Below, in pieces: positions 1-5,832 of a stretch of DNA of 6,653 nt. A program made the position numbers and the translations under genes. Under the pieces are notes generated by a model. The model worked only from the letters and a program-made list of their open reading frames with translations, searched no databases and had not been told where the DNA came from. Location: contig NZ_CAMLFY010000179.1 of assembly GCF_946479415.1 (NCBI RefSeq), positions 1 through 6,653 of the forward strand, written 5' to 3'. Source of the DNA: an uncultured Shinella sp. (lineage in GTDB: Bacteria > Pseudomonadota > Alphaproteobacteria > Rhizobiales > Rhizobiaceae). Every line of letters begins with the position of its first letter. Position 1 is the stretch's first letter.

Positions 1-499
1 TACCTTGCTCCAGTATCAGTCCGTCCCTCTCCCGCGGCAGCCAGTCCGCAGGCAGAACGCCGGCCATGCCGCGGCTGCCGATGCAGGAAACGCCGAAGAT
101 CGAGACCTCCTCGGCAAGGAAATCGACGACTTCCAGATCGTGCTCCAGTTCAATGCCCTTGTCGGCGAGCGCCTGCGCCACTTCCAGCGCCACCGCCACG
201 CCGGCAATGCCGTCATAGCGCCCGCCATCCGGCACCGTGTCCGAATGCGAGCCGAGCATGATCGTGCCTAGACCGGGTTTTTTGCCCGGCCGCCGGGCAA
301 TCAGATTGCCGGCGGCATCCACGCGTGTCTCGAGCCCCGCGGCCCGAAACCGTTCGTCGAGAAAATCCCGCCCCGCCGGGAACAGAGCGGTAAAGGCACG
401 CCGTGTATAGGGTCGGCCCGGCTCAGTGAGCCTGGCCAGCCCGTCGATCACATCCGCGATGCGGGCAGGATCGACCGGCAGATTGCTTGCGCGAGCCAT
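1..499 (-). CDS. N-carbamoyl-amino-acid amidohydrolase (M20 hydantoinase/carbamoylase family), N-terminal part
   Basis: A metal-dependent amidase expected to hydrolyse the carbamoyl group of an N-carbamoyl amino acid, giving amino acid, CO2 and ammonia, in the cytoplasm. The first 166 residues are present; the C-terminal part of a roughly 410-residue family lies beyond the left edge. The metal-site motif GSHSDTVPDGGRYDG is seen with His85 and Asp96, and the catalytic/metal Glu pair is Glu130-Glu131 in DFLAEEVSIFG. The pair is followed by VSCIGSRGMAG rather than the commoner EEGxRF sequence, which suggests a particular subfamily. The ATG at 499 is chosen because GGGAG (minus strand, 511-507) lies 7 nt upstream. 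The gene starts 2 bp after the hydantoinase stop, so the two are co-transcribed and probably translationally linked. Pairing with a hydantoinase is the classical hydantoin-to-amino-acid arrangement. N-carbamoyl-L-glutamate is the inferred substrate; allantoate or beta-ureidopropionate are alternatives. Confidence 0.85.
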   Translation of the reverse strand, partial: MARASNLPVDPARIADVIDGLARLTEPGRPYTRRAFTALFPAGRDFLDERFRAAGLETRVDAAGNLIARRPGKKPGLGTIMLGSHSDTVPDGGRYDGIAGVAVALEVAQALADKGIELEHDLEVVDFLAEEVSIFGVSCIGSRGMAGVLPADWLPRERDGLILEQG

Positions 500-501
500 G
501 A

Positions 502-1878
502 TCAGGCTCCCGTTGAAACAAGCGTCGGCAGCGGGCGCACGAAGGCGCCGGTGCCGGGTTCGGAAAGCACCTTCGTGCCATCGAAGGCGAGTTTGCCGCG
601 CAGCCAGGTCGCGGAGACACGCCAGGGCAGCCGGATGCCATGATAGGGCGACCATCCCACGACATTGTTGCCGCTTGCGGCCGCGTCATAGGTATAGGGC
701 TCGGGCGTCAGCACGGTGATGTCGGCATCCTTGCCGGCTTCCAGCGCGCCCTTCACATGGTCGAGCCGGAAATGGCGCGCCGGATTCAGCGTCATCAGTT
801 CGGCGGCGCGCGTCAGCGGAATGCCGCGCTCCAGCGCGCCCTTGACGAAGAGCGGCACCATGACCTCCAGCCCCGGCACGCCGGAGGCATTGGCCAGCAT
901 ATCCGGATTGGTCTTGCGGTCCTCCGACCAGCTGACATGGTCCGTCGAGACCAGCGTGACATTGCCCGCGGCGACATGGCGCCAGAGCCTTTCCACCTCG
1001 GCGCGCGGGCGGATCGGCGGATTGATCTTCGCCTTGCCGCCAAGCCGGGCGACGTCGTTCTCCTCGTCGAGAACGAGATAGTGGATGCAGCACTCGATGG
1101 TCGCGCGAAAACCCTGCGCGCGATAGGCGGCGGCGATCTCGTAACCACGGCCGAGCGAGCAATGCACGACATGGGCCGGGCAGCCCGTCTCGGCGCCGGT
1201 TTCATAGATCTGATTGGAGGCGAGCAGCTCGGTCAATGGCGGGCGCGACAGGCCATGCGCGCGGTAATCGGTGATGCCGGCAGCCTTCACCTTGGCGATC
1301 GCCGCGCGCACCGCCTCGTCGTCCTCATTGTGCACGCCGGCCGTCAGGCCCGTGGGTGCGATGGCGCGGAAGCAGTCCTCCAGCAGGGCGGCCGGAATGC
1401 GCGGAAAACGCTTCGGGTCCGTGCCGAAGGTCGAGAACTTGAAGGCGGCGACACCCGCCTCGACCATTTCCGAAATGCGCGCCGGTCCTTCCTCGGGATC
1501 GACTGTGCCGTAGAGCGCGAAATCGACGCGCGCCTGCGGCGAAGCATGATCGACCTTGATCTTCACCGCCTCGGCCGAGCAGACGAGATTGCCCTCGTCA
1601 TAGGGCATATCGACGATGGTGGTGACGCCGCCGGCCGCCGCCGAGCGCGTCGACCAGATGAAATCCTCCTGGTTCTTCTGCGAGAGCGAATGGACCTGCG
1701 CATCGATGGCACCGGGCAGGATCAGCGCGCCGGAGAGGTCGTGCCGCTCCTTCGCCGCCGGCATCGCACCCTGGCCGACATGCACCACCTTGCCGTCACG
1801 AACCGCGACATGGCCGCCTTCGACGATGCGGTCCGGCAGAACCACGGTGCCTTTCAGAACGAGATCGAAATCGGCCAT
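502..1878 (-). CDS. Cyclic amidohydrolase of the hydantoinase/allantoinase/dihydroorotase family
   Basis: A 458-residue amidohydrolase-superfamily enzyme expected to open a cyclic amide ring such as a hydantoin. The N-terminal beta-sandwich strand (DLVLKGTVVLPD) leads to the metal-binding strand PGAIDAQVH at about residues 55-63. Lys147 in AFKFSTFG fits the carboxylated bridging lysine, His183 in GVHNE and His239 in HVVHCS fit metal ligands, and Asp313 in STDHVSW fits the catalytic Asp. KINPPIR (284-290) is a family substrate-loop motif. The first His of the usual HxH motif is Gln61; from memory, a QxH version also exists in some dihydroorotases. GAGGA-like Shine-Dalgarno (minus strand, 1890-1886) sits 7 nt before ATG and overlaps the lyase stop codon, 10 bp upstream. 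Flanked by a lyase and a carbamoylase, it is best read as a hydantoin-propionate-type hydrolase; allantoinase or dihydropyrimidinase activity cannot be excluded from sequence. Confidence 0.85.
   Translation of the reverse strand: MADFDLVLKGTVVLPDRIVEGGHVAVRDGKVVHVGQGAMPAAKERHDLSGALILPGAIDAQVHSLSQKNQEDFIWSTRSAAAGGVTTIVDMPYDEGNLVCSAEAVKIKVDHASPQARVDFALYGTVDPEEGPARISEMVEAGVAAFKFSTFGTDPKRFPRIPAALLEDCFRAIAPTGLTAGVHNEDDEAVRAAIAKVKAAGITDYRAHGLSRPPLTELLASNQIYETGAETGCPAHVVHCSLGRGYEIAAAYRAQGFRATIECCIHYLVLDEENDVARLGGKAKINPPIRPRAEVERLWRHVAAGNVTLVSTDHVSWSEDRKTNPDMLANASGVPGLEVMVPLFVKGALERGIPLTRAAELMTLNPARHFRLDHVKGALEAGKDADITVLTPEPYTYDAAASGNNVVGWSPYHGIRLPWRVSATWLRGKLAFDGTKVLSEPGTGAFVRPLPTLVSTGA
507..511 (-). 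promoter_or_regulatory. Ribosome binding site of the carbamoylase, inside the end of the hydantoinase gene
   Basis: GGGAG on the minus strand lies 7 nt before the ATG at 499 and within the last codons of the hydantoinase, whose TGA is at 504-502. Only 2 bp separate the two genes. The motif decides the start and supports co-translation. Confidence 0.7.
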
Positions 1879-1885
1879 CGGCGAG

Positions 1886-1890
1886 TCCTC
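1886..1890 (-). promoter_or_regulatory. Ribosome binding site of the hydantoinase, overlapping the lyase stop codon
   Basis: On the minus strand GAGGA lies 7 nt before the ATG at 1878. It overlaps the TGA stop of the upstream lyase (1891-1889), so ribosomes ending the lyase finish at the start signal of the next gene. This supports translational coupling and fixes the hydantoinase start. Confidence 0.7.
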
Positions 1891-3427
1891 AGGGTTTCAG
1901 GGCAAAGAAGCTGTCGACATCCGCCATCGGCGCGGCATCGACGAAGGCGGCAAGCGCCTCGGGGCTGGCAAGGTCTCGGTCGAGCGCCTCGATTTCGGCG
2001 GAGAGCGGCCGGTCCTTGCGGTAGAAGGGGCTGATCGCCCGCGTGCGCTGATAGGCGATGGCGGCGACGCCCTCGGTATTGTCACCGGAAAGATCGATCG
2101 CCTGGGCAGACAGCATGGCCTCCAGCGCCGCAAGCTGACGCAGGTCGCGCACCTGGCTTTCCATGCGCTCGACGATGAGCGGCAGGAAGGTCGCCTCCTC
2201 CTCGAGCCCGCCGGCCACCACGATGGACTGCGCCGAGATCGGCACCGCCAGCGACTGGATGCGCATGTAGAGTTCGACGGCGAGCTTCAGCAGCGGGCCG
2301 AAGCCCGTCGCCGCCTCGCCCGGCGCCACAAGATTGACCGGCAGGTTGCGGCGCACGCCGTTAGACAGCAGCACGCAGCGGTTCAGCACGTTGCGGGCAA
2401 GATGGGCAAAACCCGTCTGCGCCGCCTCGACATAGAGTGTGGTCGAAAGCGGCAGCGAGCCGCCCGAGGCCATGACATGGCTGTCCATCACGACCGGATT
2501 GTCATCCGACTGCGCCGTCGCCTCGACCAGTCGCTCGGCGGCGGTCATCAACGTATCGAGGCACGCGCCGAAAACCTGCGCGGTCATGCGCAGGCTCAGC
2601 GGATCGTGGATGGCCGACGGTTTCGGCCAATGCCCCGATGTCGCCTGCGCCTCGAACCATGTCCCGGCCAGCGCCTCGCCATGGGCCGAAAGCCGTGCGG
2701 CCACCCGCCACGGATCGGCGGAAGCTCCGAGCGCCAGCGAGGAGAGCACGCCCGTCACCATGAGATTGCGGATGGCCTTCGCCGCCTCGCGCACGACATT
2801 GGCAGCGGCGGCATGCGAGATGGCGTTGACGCTGAGCGCCGCCAGCGCATCGCGCGGCTGCATGCGGTAGGGTTTCAGGCCGGCGCGCTTCAGCGCTTCC
2901 GGCGCCGGCAGGCGCTCGCCGCCATACCAGGCCTCACCCTCGCCGGTCATGACGGCCGCGATCTGCCCCATCAGGCCGATATCGGCGCAACCCATCGAGC
3001 CATGCCGCCGCACGACAGGCACGACATCCTTTTCGAGCAGCGCCAGGAAGGCGTCGATCAGCTCCGGGCTGCAACCGGAATAGCCGCCAAGTGCGGTGTT
3101 GACGCGGATCGCCATCGCCTTGCGCACGATCGGCAGCGTGAAGGGCTCGCCGGTGCCGAAATGGTGGGCCTTGACGAGATTGTTGTTGAACTCGACGAGA
3201 TCGTCCGCCGTCCAGAGCTTGTCCTTCATCGACCCGACGCCGGTATTGGCGCCGTAGATCGGCAAGCCCGTGGCAAGACGGTCGGTGATCACGAGGCGCG
3301 ACGTGCCGACGCGTCCCATGCCGATCTCGCAGGCCACCGGACGCCGCGCACCCGTGCCGATCGCCTCCAGCGTGGCGAAATCGAGCGGTTGACCGGTGAG
3401 ATAGAGCGTATCGGCGGAAGCGAGCAT
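1889..3427 (-). CDS. HAL/PAL-fold lyase without the MIO motif; candidate ergothionase
   Basis: A 512-residue member of the aromatic amino acid lyase fold, close to the usual HutH length. Family landmarks are present: Tyr58 in IYGANTGVG, KAHHFGTGEPF (His88), GSMG at 143-146, the SLRMTAQVFGA helix (Arg280) and SDDNPVV (308-313). The tripeptide that makes the MIO electrophile in true ammonia-lyases (ASG in GSVGASGDL) reads Cys147-Ala148-Asp149. By hand alignment, the catalytic Tyr of the QDxYSxR motif is Leu277, the GGNFH segment is GGSLP (322-326), and a Lys (381) sits where HAL usually has Gln in a buried helix. These changes argue against histidine ammonia-lyase. Ergothionase, which eliminates trimethylamine from ergothioneine without MIO, is the known MIO-less relative, and the downstream hydantoinase and carbamoylase fit that pathway. 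First gene of the operon; Shine-Dalgarno is weak (CAGG, 11 nt upstream). The fold is certain, the substrate inferred. Confidence 0.8.
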   Translation of the reverse strand: MLASADTLYLTGQPLDFATLEAIGTGARRPVACEIGMGRVGTSRLVITDRLATGLPIYGANTGVGSMKDKLWTADDLVEFNNNLVKAHHFGTGEPFTLPIVRKAMAIRVNTALGGYSGCSPELIDAFLALLEKDVVPVVRRHGSMGCADIGLMGQIAAVMTGEGEAWYGGERLPAPEALKRAGLKPYRMQPRDALAALSVNAISHAAAANVVREAAKAIRNLMVTGVLSSLALGASADPWRVAARLSAHGEALAGTWFEAQATSGHWPKPSAIHDPLSLRMTAQVFGACLDTLMTAAERLVEATAQSDDNPVVMDSHVMASGGSLPLSTTLYVEAAQTGFAHLARNVLNRCVLLSNGVRRNLPVNLVAPGEAATGFGPLLKLAVELYMRIQSLAVPISAQSIVVAGGLEEEATFLPLIVERMESQVRDLRQLAALEAMLSAQAIDLSGDNTEGVAAIAYQRTRAISPFYRKDRPLSAEIEALDRDLASPEALAAFVDAAPMADVDSFFALKP

Positions 3428-3453
3428 GTTTCAAAAAGCCTGTTTTCAAAAGC
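3427..3453. repeat. Short tandem imperfect repeat just upstream of the lyase start
   Basis: TGTTTCAAAAAGC (3427-3439) is repeated with small changes as TGTTTTCAAAAGC (3441-3453), 14 bp apart. The A/T-rich units stand out in GC-rich DNA and occupy the 5' leader of the lyase gene, where a Shine-Dalgarno would be expected. Each unit contains a near-palindrome (TTTTGAAAA on the minus strand). Its role is unknown; it could keep the leader unstructured or be a binding site. Confidence 0.4.
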
Positions 3454-3466
3454 AATCCCAGGACGG

Positions 3467-3485
3467 TGACGTGCGGTTTCCGTCA
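3467..3485. promoter_or_regulatory. Candidate operator: inverted repeat TGACG-N9-CGTCA
   Basis: A 19-bp dyad with perfect 5-bp arms, 40 bp upstream of the lyase start in the divergent lyase-lysR region. An overlapping dyad GACGG-N13-CCGTC (3462-3484) uses partly the same bases. Position and size suit a LysR-family or other dimeric regulator acting on the lyase promoter, but arms this short can occur by chance. Confidence 0.35.
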
Positions 3486-3545
3486 GGAATTGCATGTGGA
3501 TGTTATGCGGAACGGGGACGGATCGTATATCCCAAAACCCGTACG

Positions 3546-3565
3546 GTTCATGCTATAGGTCGAAC
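3546..3565. promoter_or_regulatory. Candidate lysR promoter/operator: GTTC-N12-GAAC dyad centred on CTATAG
   Basis: GTTC and GAAC arms flank a perfect CTATAG palindrome symmetrically, and CCGTACGG (3539-3546), another perfect palindrome, abuts it. TGCTATAGG (3551-3559) resembles an extended -10 element for the plus-strand regulator, 34 nt before its GTG start, with no good -35. A dyad on the regulator's own -10 would fit the autorepression common in LysR-type genes. This is inference from layout only. Confidence 0.35.
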
Positions 3566-3592
3566 AGCCAATAAGACGCCGAAAGACCCGCC

Positions 3593-4747
3593 GTGGATCT
3601 ATCCACCCTCTGCCTTGTGCACAGCATTCTCGAAGAACGCGGCATCCGCAGGGCAGCCGCCGCTTGCGGCCGCCCTGCCTCCAGCGCCAGCGCCGCCCTT
3701 CGACGGGTCGAGACCGTTTTGTCCGTGCCGCTGGTGCGCCGCGACGGCCAGGCCCTCGTGCCGACGCTGGAGGCGGAAGCCCGTCTGCCCCGCTTCGCCG
3801 ACATCGCCCGCGCCGCCGCGGCACTCGCCGCTTTGGGAGATGGCGACGGCACCATCCCGCTCACCGCCCTCTCCCGTTTCGCAGCCGTAGCCCGCGCCGG
3901 CAGCATCAACGCCGCCGCCAAGGCGCTCAGCCTCGGCCAGCCGCAACTCACCCGCCAGCTCAGCCATCTGGAGGCGGCCATCGGCTGCAAGCTGCTCGAC
4001 CGTTCGGCTTCCGGCATAAGCTGCACGCCGGAAGGCCTGGAAGCGCTGGCGCTCGCCGAACGCATCGGCGGCACGTGGGAGCAACTCTTCGCCGCCTCCG
4101 CCGAGCGCTTCCGCCGCAGCGCCGCCACCTGGCGGCTCGGCACGATCATCCCCTTCGGCCACGAAAGCGAGATCGCCGCCATGCTGGCGCGGCTTGCCGT
4201 GGAATGGCGAAGCGCACGCCCCCGCCAGCCGCTTTTTCTTTCCTCCACCACCGCAGACGAGCTCGTCTCCGGCCTCAAGAATCGCCGCTTCGACCTGATC
4301 CTGCTCGACACGGACCACTATCCCGCCGAATTCGATGGGCAGCTGATCGGCCGCTCACAACTGGCGCTCGCCGCCCCGCGTGCGCTGGAGGAGACCGAAC
4401 GGCAGGATTTCGCCGCCCTGTTGCGCCGCTATCCCATTGCCGTCCCGAGCCCGAAGAGCGGCCTGCGCCAGATGACCGACCGTTTTCTGGAAGCGACCCT
4501 TTCCCCCGCCGAACGCTCCCGCCTGACGCTGGTCGAGGTCGATTCGATCCCCGTCATCATCAATCTCGTGCTGGACCACGGCCACCTCTCCGTGCTGCCG
4601 GAACATTCCGTTGCCAACATCAACCCGCCGCCGACGCTGCTCCCCCTCGACACCGCCTACCAGCAATCCCTCAGCCTCGTCTGGCCGCGCGACGCCCTCT
4701 CTCGGCAGGCGGCGGAGACGATGGTCAAGCTGCTTGCGAGATCCTAA
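3593..4747 (+). CDS. LysR-type transcriptional regulator with two tandem HTH domains
   Basis: A 384-residue regulator, about 85 longer than a typical LysR protein of about 300. The extra length is a second DNA-binding module. Residues 2-63 form a LysR-like winged HTH (LSTLCLVHSILEERGIRRAA, LRRVE, VPLVRR), and residues 88-150 form another, more canonical one (LTALSRFAAVARAGSINAAA, GQPQLTRQLSHLE). The two align without gaps at an 87-residue offset. A LysR effector-binding domain follows (from about 178, RLGTIIPFG, through FDLILLD and a VLPEH-type segment to the C-terminus). The GTG at 3593 is the only reasonable start: an in-frame TAA lies at 3572-3574, and the protein begins at the expected MDLSTL. 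The Shine-Dalgarno is poor (GAAAG, 7 nt upstream). Divergent from the lyase operon, so it probably controls that operon and itself. The effector is unknown; the operon's substrate or first product is likely. Confidence 0.88.
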   Translation: MDLSTLCLVHSILEERGIRRAAAACGRPASSASAALRRVETVLSVPLVRRDGQALVPTLEAEARLPRFADIARAAAALAALGDGDGTIPLTALSRFAAVARAGSINAAAKALSLGQPQLTRQLSHLEAAIGCKLLDRSASGISCTPEGLEALALAERIGGTWEQLFAASAERFRRSAATWRLGTIIPFGHESEIAAMLARLAVEWRSARPRQPLFLSSTTADELVSGLKNRRFDLILLDTDHYPAEFDGQLIGRSQLALAAPRALEETERQDFAALLRRYPIAVPSPKSGLRQMTDRFLEATLSPAERSRLTLVEVDSIPVIINLVLDHGHLSVLPEHSVANINPPPTLLPLDTAYQQSLSLVWPRDALSRQAAETMVKLLARS

Positions 4748-5718
4748 CCCTTCGCCCCCGCCCGCAGCCGCCGCCGGGTCTCCGTCGGGCTTTCGTGATA
4801 ATGCGCGCGATAGCTGCGCGAGAAGGCGGAGGAGGAGTTGAAGCCGGTGAGTGCGGCAATGTCGGCGAATTCGGCCTTGGTCTCGATGACCTTGCGCCGA
4901 GCGGCATTGAGGCGGAGCGCAAGATAATGCTGGTGGGGGGCGACACCCATCGATTCCTGAAAGAGATCCTGGAGATGGCGGGCGCTGATGCCGACGCGCT
5001 TGGCAAGCCGCGTCAGAGTGAGTGGCGCATCCACCGTCTCCTCCATCAGCCGCACGGACTGGCTGACGCGCTGGTCGGCGACGCGCATGTTGCCGAGCGC
5101 CGGCACCTGCAGGAGGCCGCCGGTGCGCTCGTGCTCGTAGATGAACAACCGCGAGACTTCCAGCGCCAGCGAATAGCCCTGCCGGCGGCGGATGATCTCC
5201 AGCATCAGGTCGAGCGTCGGCAGCGAGCCGCCAGTGGTGATGCGCTTGCCGTCGATGACGTAACGCTCGCGCATGACCGCGATCTGCGGGTAACGCGAGG
5301 CGAATTCCTCCATGTCCTCCCAGTGGATCGTCACGGAATGGCCGTTCAGCAGGCTTGCCTCGGCAAGCAGCCAGCTGCCTGATTCGATACCCGCCATCAT
5401 CGAGCGGTAGCGCGCCGTCTGCGAAAGCTGGCGCCGCAACAGAGGCGTCGCACTCATCTGCCATTGATAGCTGGAGAGTACGAAGAGCGGATGGGCCTCC
5501 CGCTCCGGCCGGAACACGCCGTCGACGGGCACGGGAATGCGGCTGCGCGTCTCCACTGGCGCGCCATCCGGCGAGAAGATGCGCCAGCGATAGAGGTCCT
5601 GGCCGGAGATGCGGTTGGCCGCGCGCAAGGGTTCGATGACCGAGGCGACGAGGATGAGGTTCGTCTCGGGCAGCACGAGAATATCAATGTCGAGAGTATC
5701 GGCGGATGGATCGAGCAT
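4744..5718 (-). CDS. GlxA/CdhR-type AraC-family regulator with DJ-1/PfpI-like domain
   Basis: A 324-residue cytoplasmic activator. The N-terminal DJ-1/PfpI (GATase1-like) sensor domain spans about residues 10-175 (DIDILVLPETN, YRWRIFSPDG, GIESGSWLLAEA, VTIHWEDMEEF). The elbow position where DJ-1 enzymes have a Cys is not Cys, as is common in these regulators. The C-terminal AraC/XylS domain covers about 217-318, with HTH segments TLTRLAKRVGISARHLQDLF and FADIAALTGFNSSSAFSRSY. The start is set at 5718 because GCAGGA (minus strand, 5731-5726) lies 7 nt upstream. ATGs at 5739 (331 residues) and 5832 (362) are possible, but the first has GAGAG directly abutting it and the second would overlap the BKACE ribosome binding site. 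It is divergent from a BKACE gene, the arrangement expected for a carnitine-responsive CdhR-like regulator; GbdR and SouR are related alternatives. Its TAG overlaps the convergent LysR gene's TAA. Confidence 0.85.
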   Translation of the reverse strand: MLDPSADTLDIDILVLPETNLILVASVIEPLRAANRISGQDLYRWRIFSPDGAPVETRSRIPVPVDGVFRPEREAHPLFVLSSYQWQMSATPLLRRQLSQTARYRSMMAGIESGSWLLAEASLLNGHSVTIHWEDMEEFASRYPQIAVMRERYVIDGKRITTGGSLPTLDLMLEIIRRRQGYSLALEVSRLFIYEHERTGGLLQVPALGNMRVADQRVSQSVRLMEETVDAPLTLTRLAKRVGISARHLQDLFQESMGVAPHQHYLALRLNAARRKVIETKAEFADIAALTGFNSSSAFSRSYRAHYHESPTETRRRLRAGAKG

Positions 5719-5725
5719 GGCGATA

Positions 5726-5731
5726 TCCTGC
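5726..5731 (-). promoter_or_regulatory. Ribosome binding site that sets the start of the GlxA/CdhR-type regulator
   Basis: GCAGGA on the minus strand lies 7 nt before the ATG at 5718, the same spacing seen for the other well-initiated genes here. No comparable motif at proper spacing precedes the in-frame ATG at 5739, so the shorter 324-residue protein is preferred. Confidence 0.55.
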
Positions 5732-5820
5732 TTTTTCATCTCTCGAATTGTCAAGGATGGATCCGAAAAGTGAAAGCACTGCGCCTCCTCTTGGCTCGTA
5801 ATGGACCCAACAAGAATTCT

Positions 5821-5825
5821 GGGAG
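5821..5825 (+). promoter_or_regulatory. Ribosome binding site of the BKACE gene
   Basis: GGGAG lies 7 nt before the ATG at 5833. This favours 5833 over the in-frame ATG at 5845, giving a protein that begins MPLAMNRDVF. The 114 bp between this gene and the divergent regulator must hold both promoters. TTGACA is readable on the minus strand (5754-5749), but no convincing -10 was found for either direction. Confidence 0.65.
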
Positions 5826-5832
5826 AGACCAC

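Noticed and set aside
640..2034. 464-codon open frame on the plus strand
   Set aside because: Antisense to the hydantoinase, whose protein shows clear metal-site motifs. The plus-strand product is low in recognisable structure and Arg-rich.
1889..3427. Annotation as histidine ammonia-lyase hutH in a histidine utilisation operon
   Set aside because: The MIO tripeptide and other catalytic positions are replaced, and no hutU, hutI, hutG or hutF is present in the window. The neighbours suit a hydantoin-type pathway better.
1616..3469. 617-codon open frame on the plus strand
   Set aside because: It lies antisense to the lyase and hydantoinase genes, is extremely rich in Arg, His, Ala and Gly, and shows no domain. 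It is a shadow frame caused by high third-position GC in the real genes.
3426..3890. 154-codon plus-strand frame starting near the lyase ATG
   Set aside because: It crosses the intergenic region and then overlaps the LysR gene in another frame. The Pro/Ser/Arg-rich product has no recognisable features.
4748..4800. Possible terminator after the LysR gene
   Set aside because: The DNA is GC-rich but codes for the C-terminus of the convergent regulator, and no stem followed by a T-run is seen.
3664..5382. 572-codon open frame on the plus strand spanning both regulators
   Set aside because: Overlaps the LysR gene in another frame and is antisense to the GlxA/CdhR-type gene. Its product is Pro/Arg-rich with no domain.
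4355..5464. 369-codon open frame on the minus strand
   Set aside because: A different frame across the AraC-type regulator and the antisense of LysR. The competing frames contain complete known domains.
5719..5832. Start of the GlxA/CdhR-type regulator at 5832
   Set aside because: The extra 38 residues are not part of the DJ-1 domain, no good ribosome site supports that start, and it would run through the whole divergent promoter region up to the BKACE ribosome binding site.
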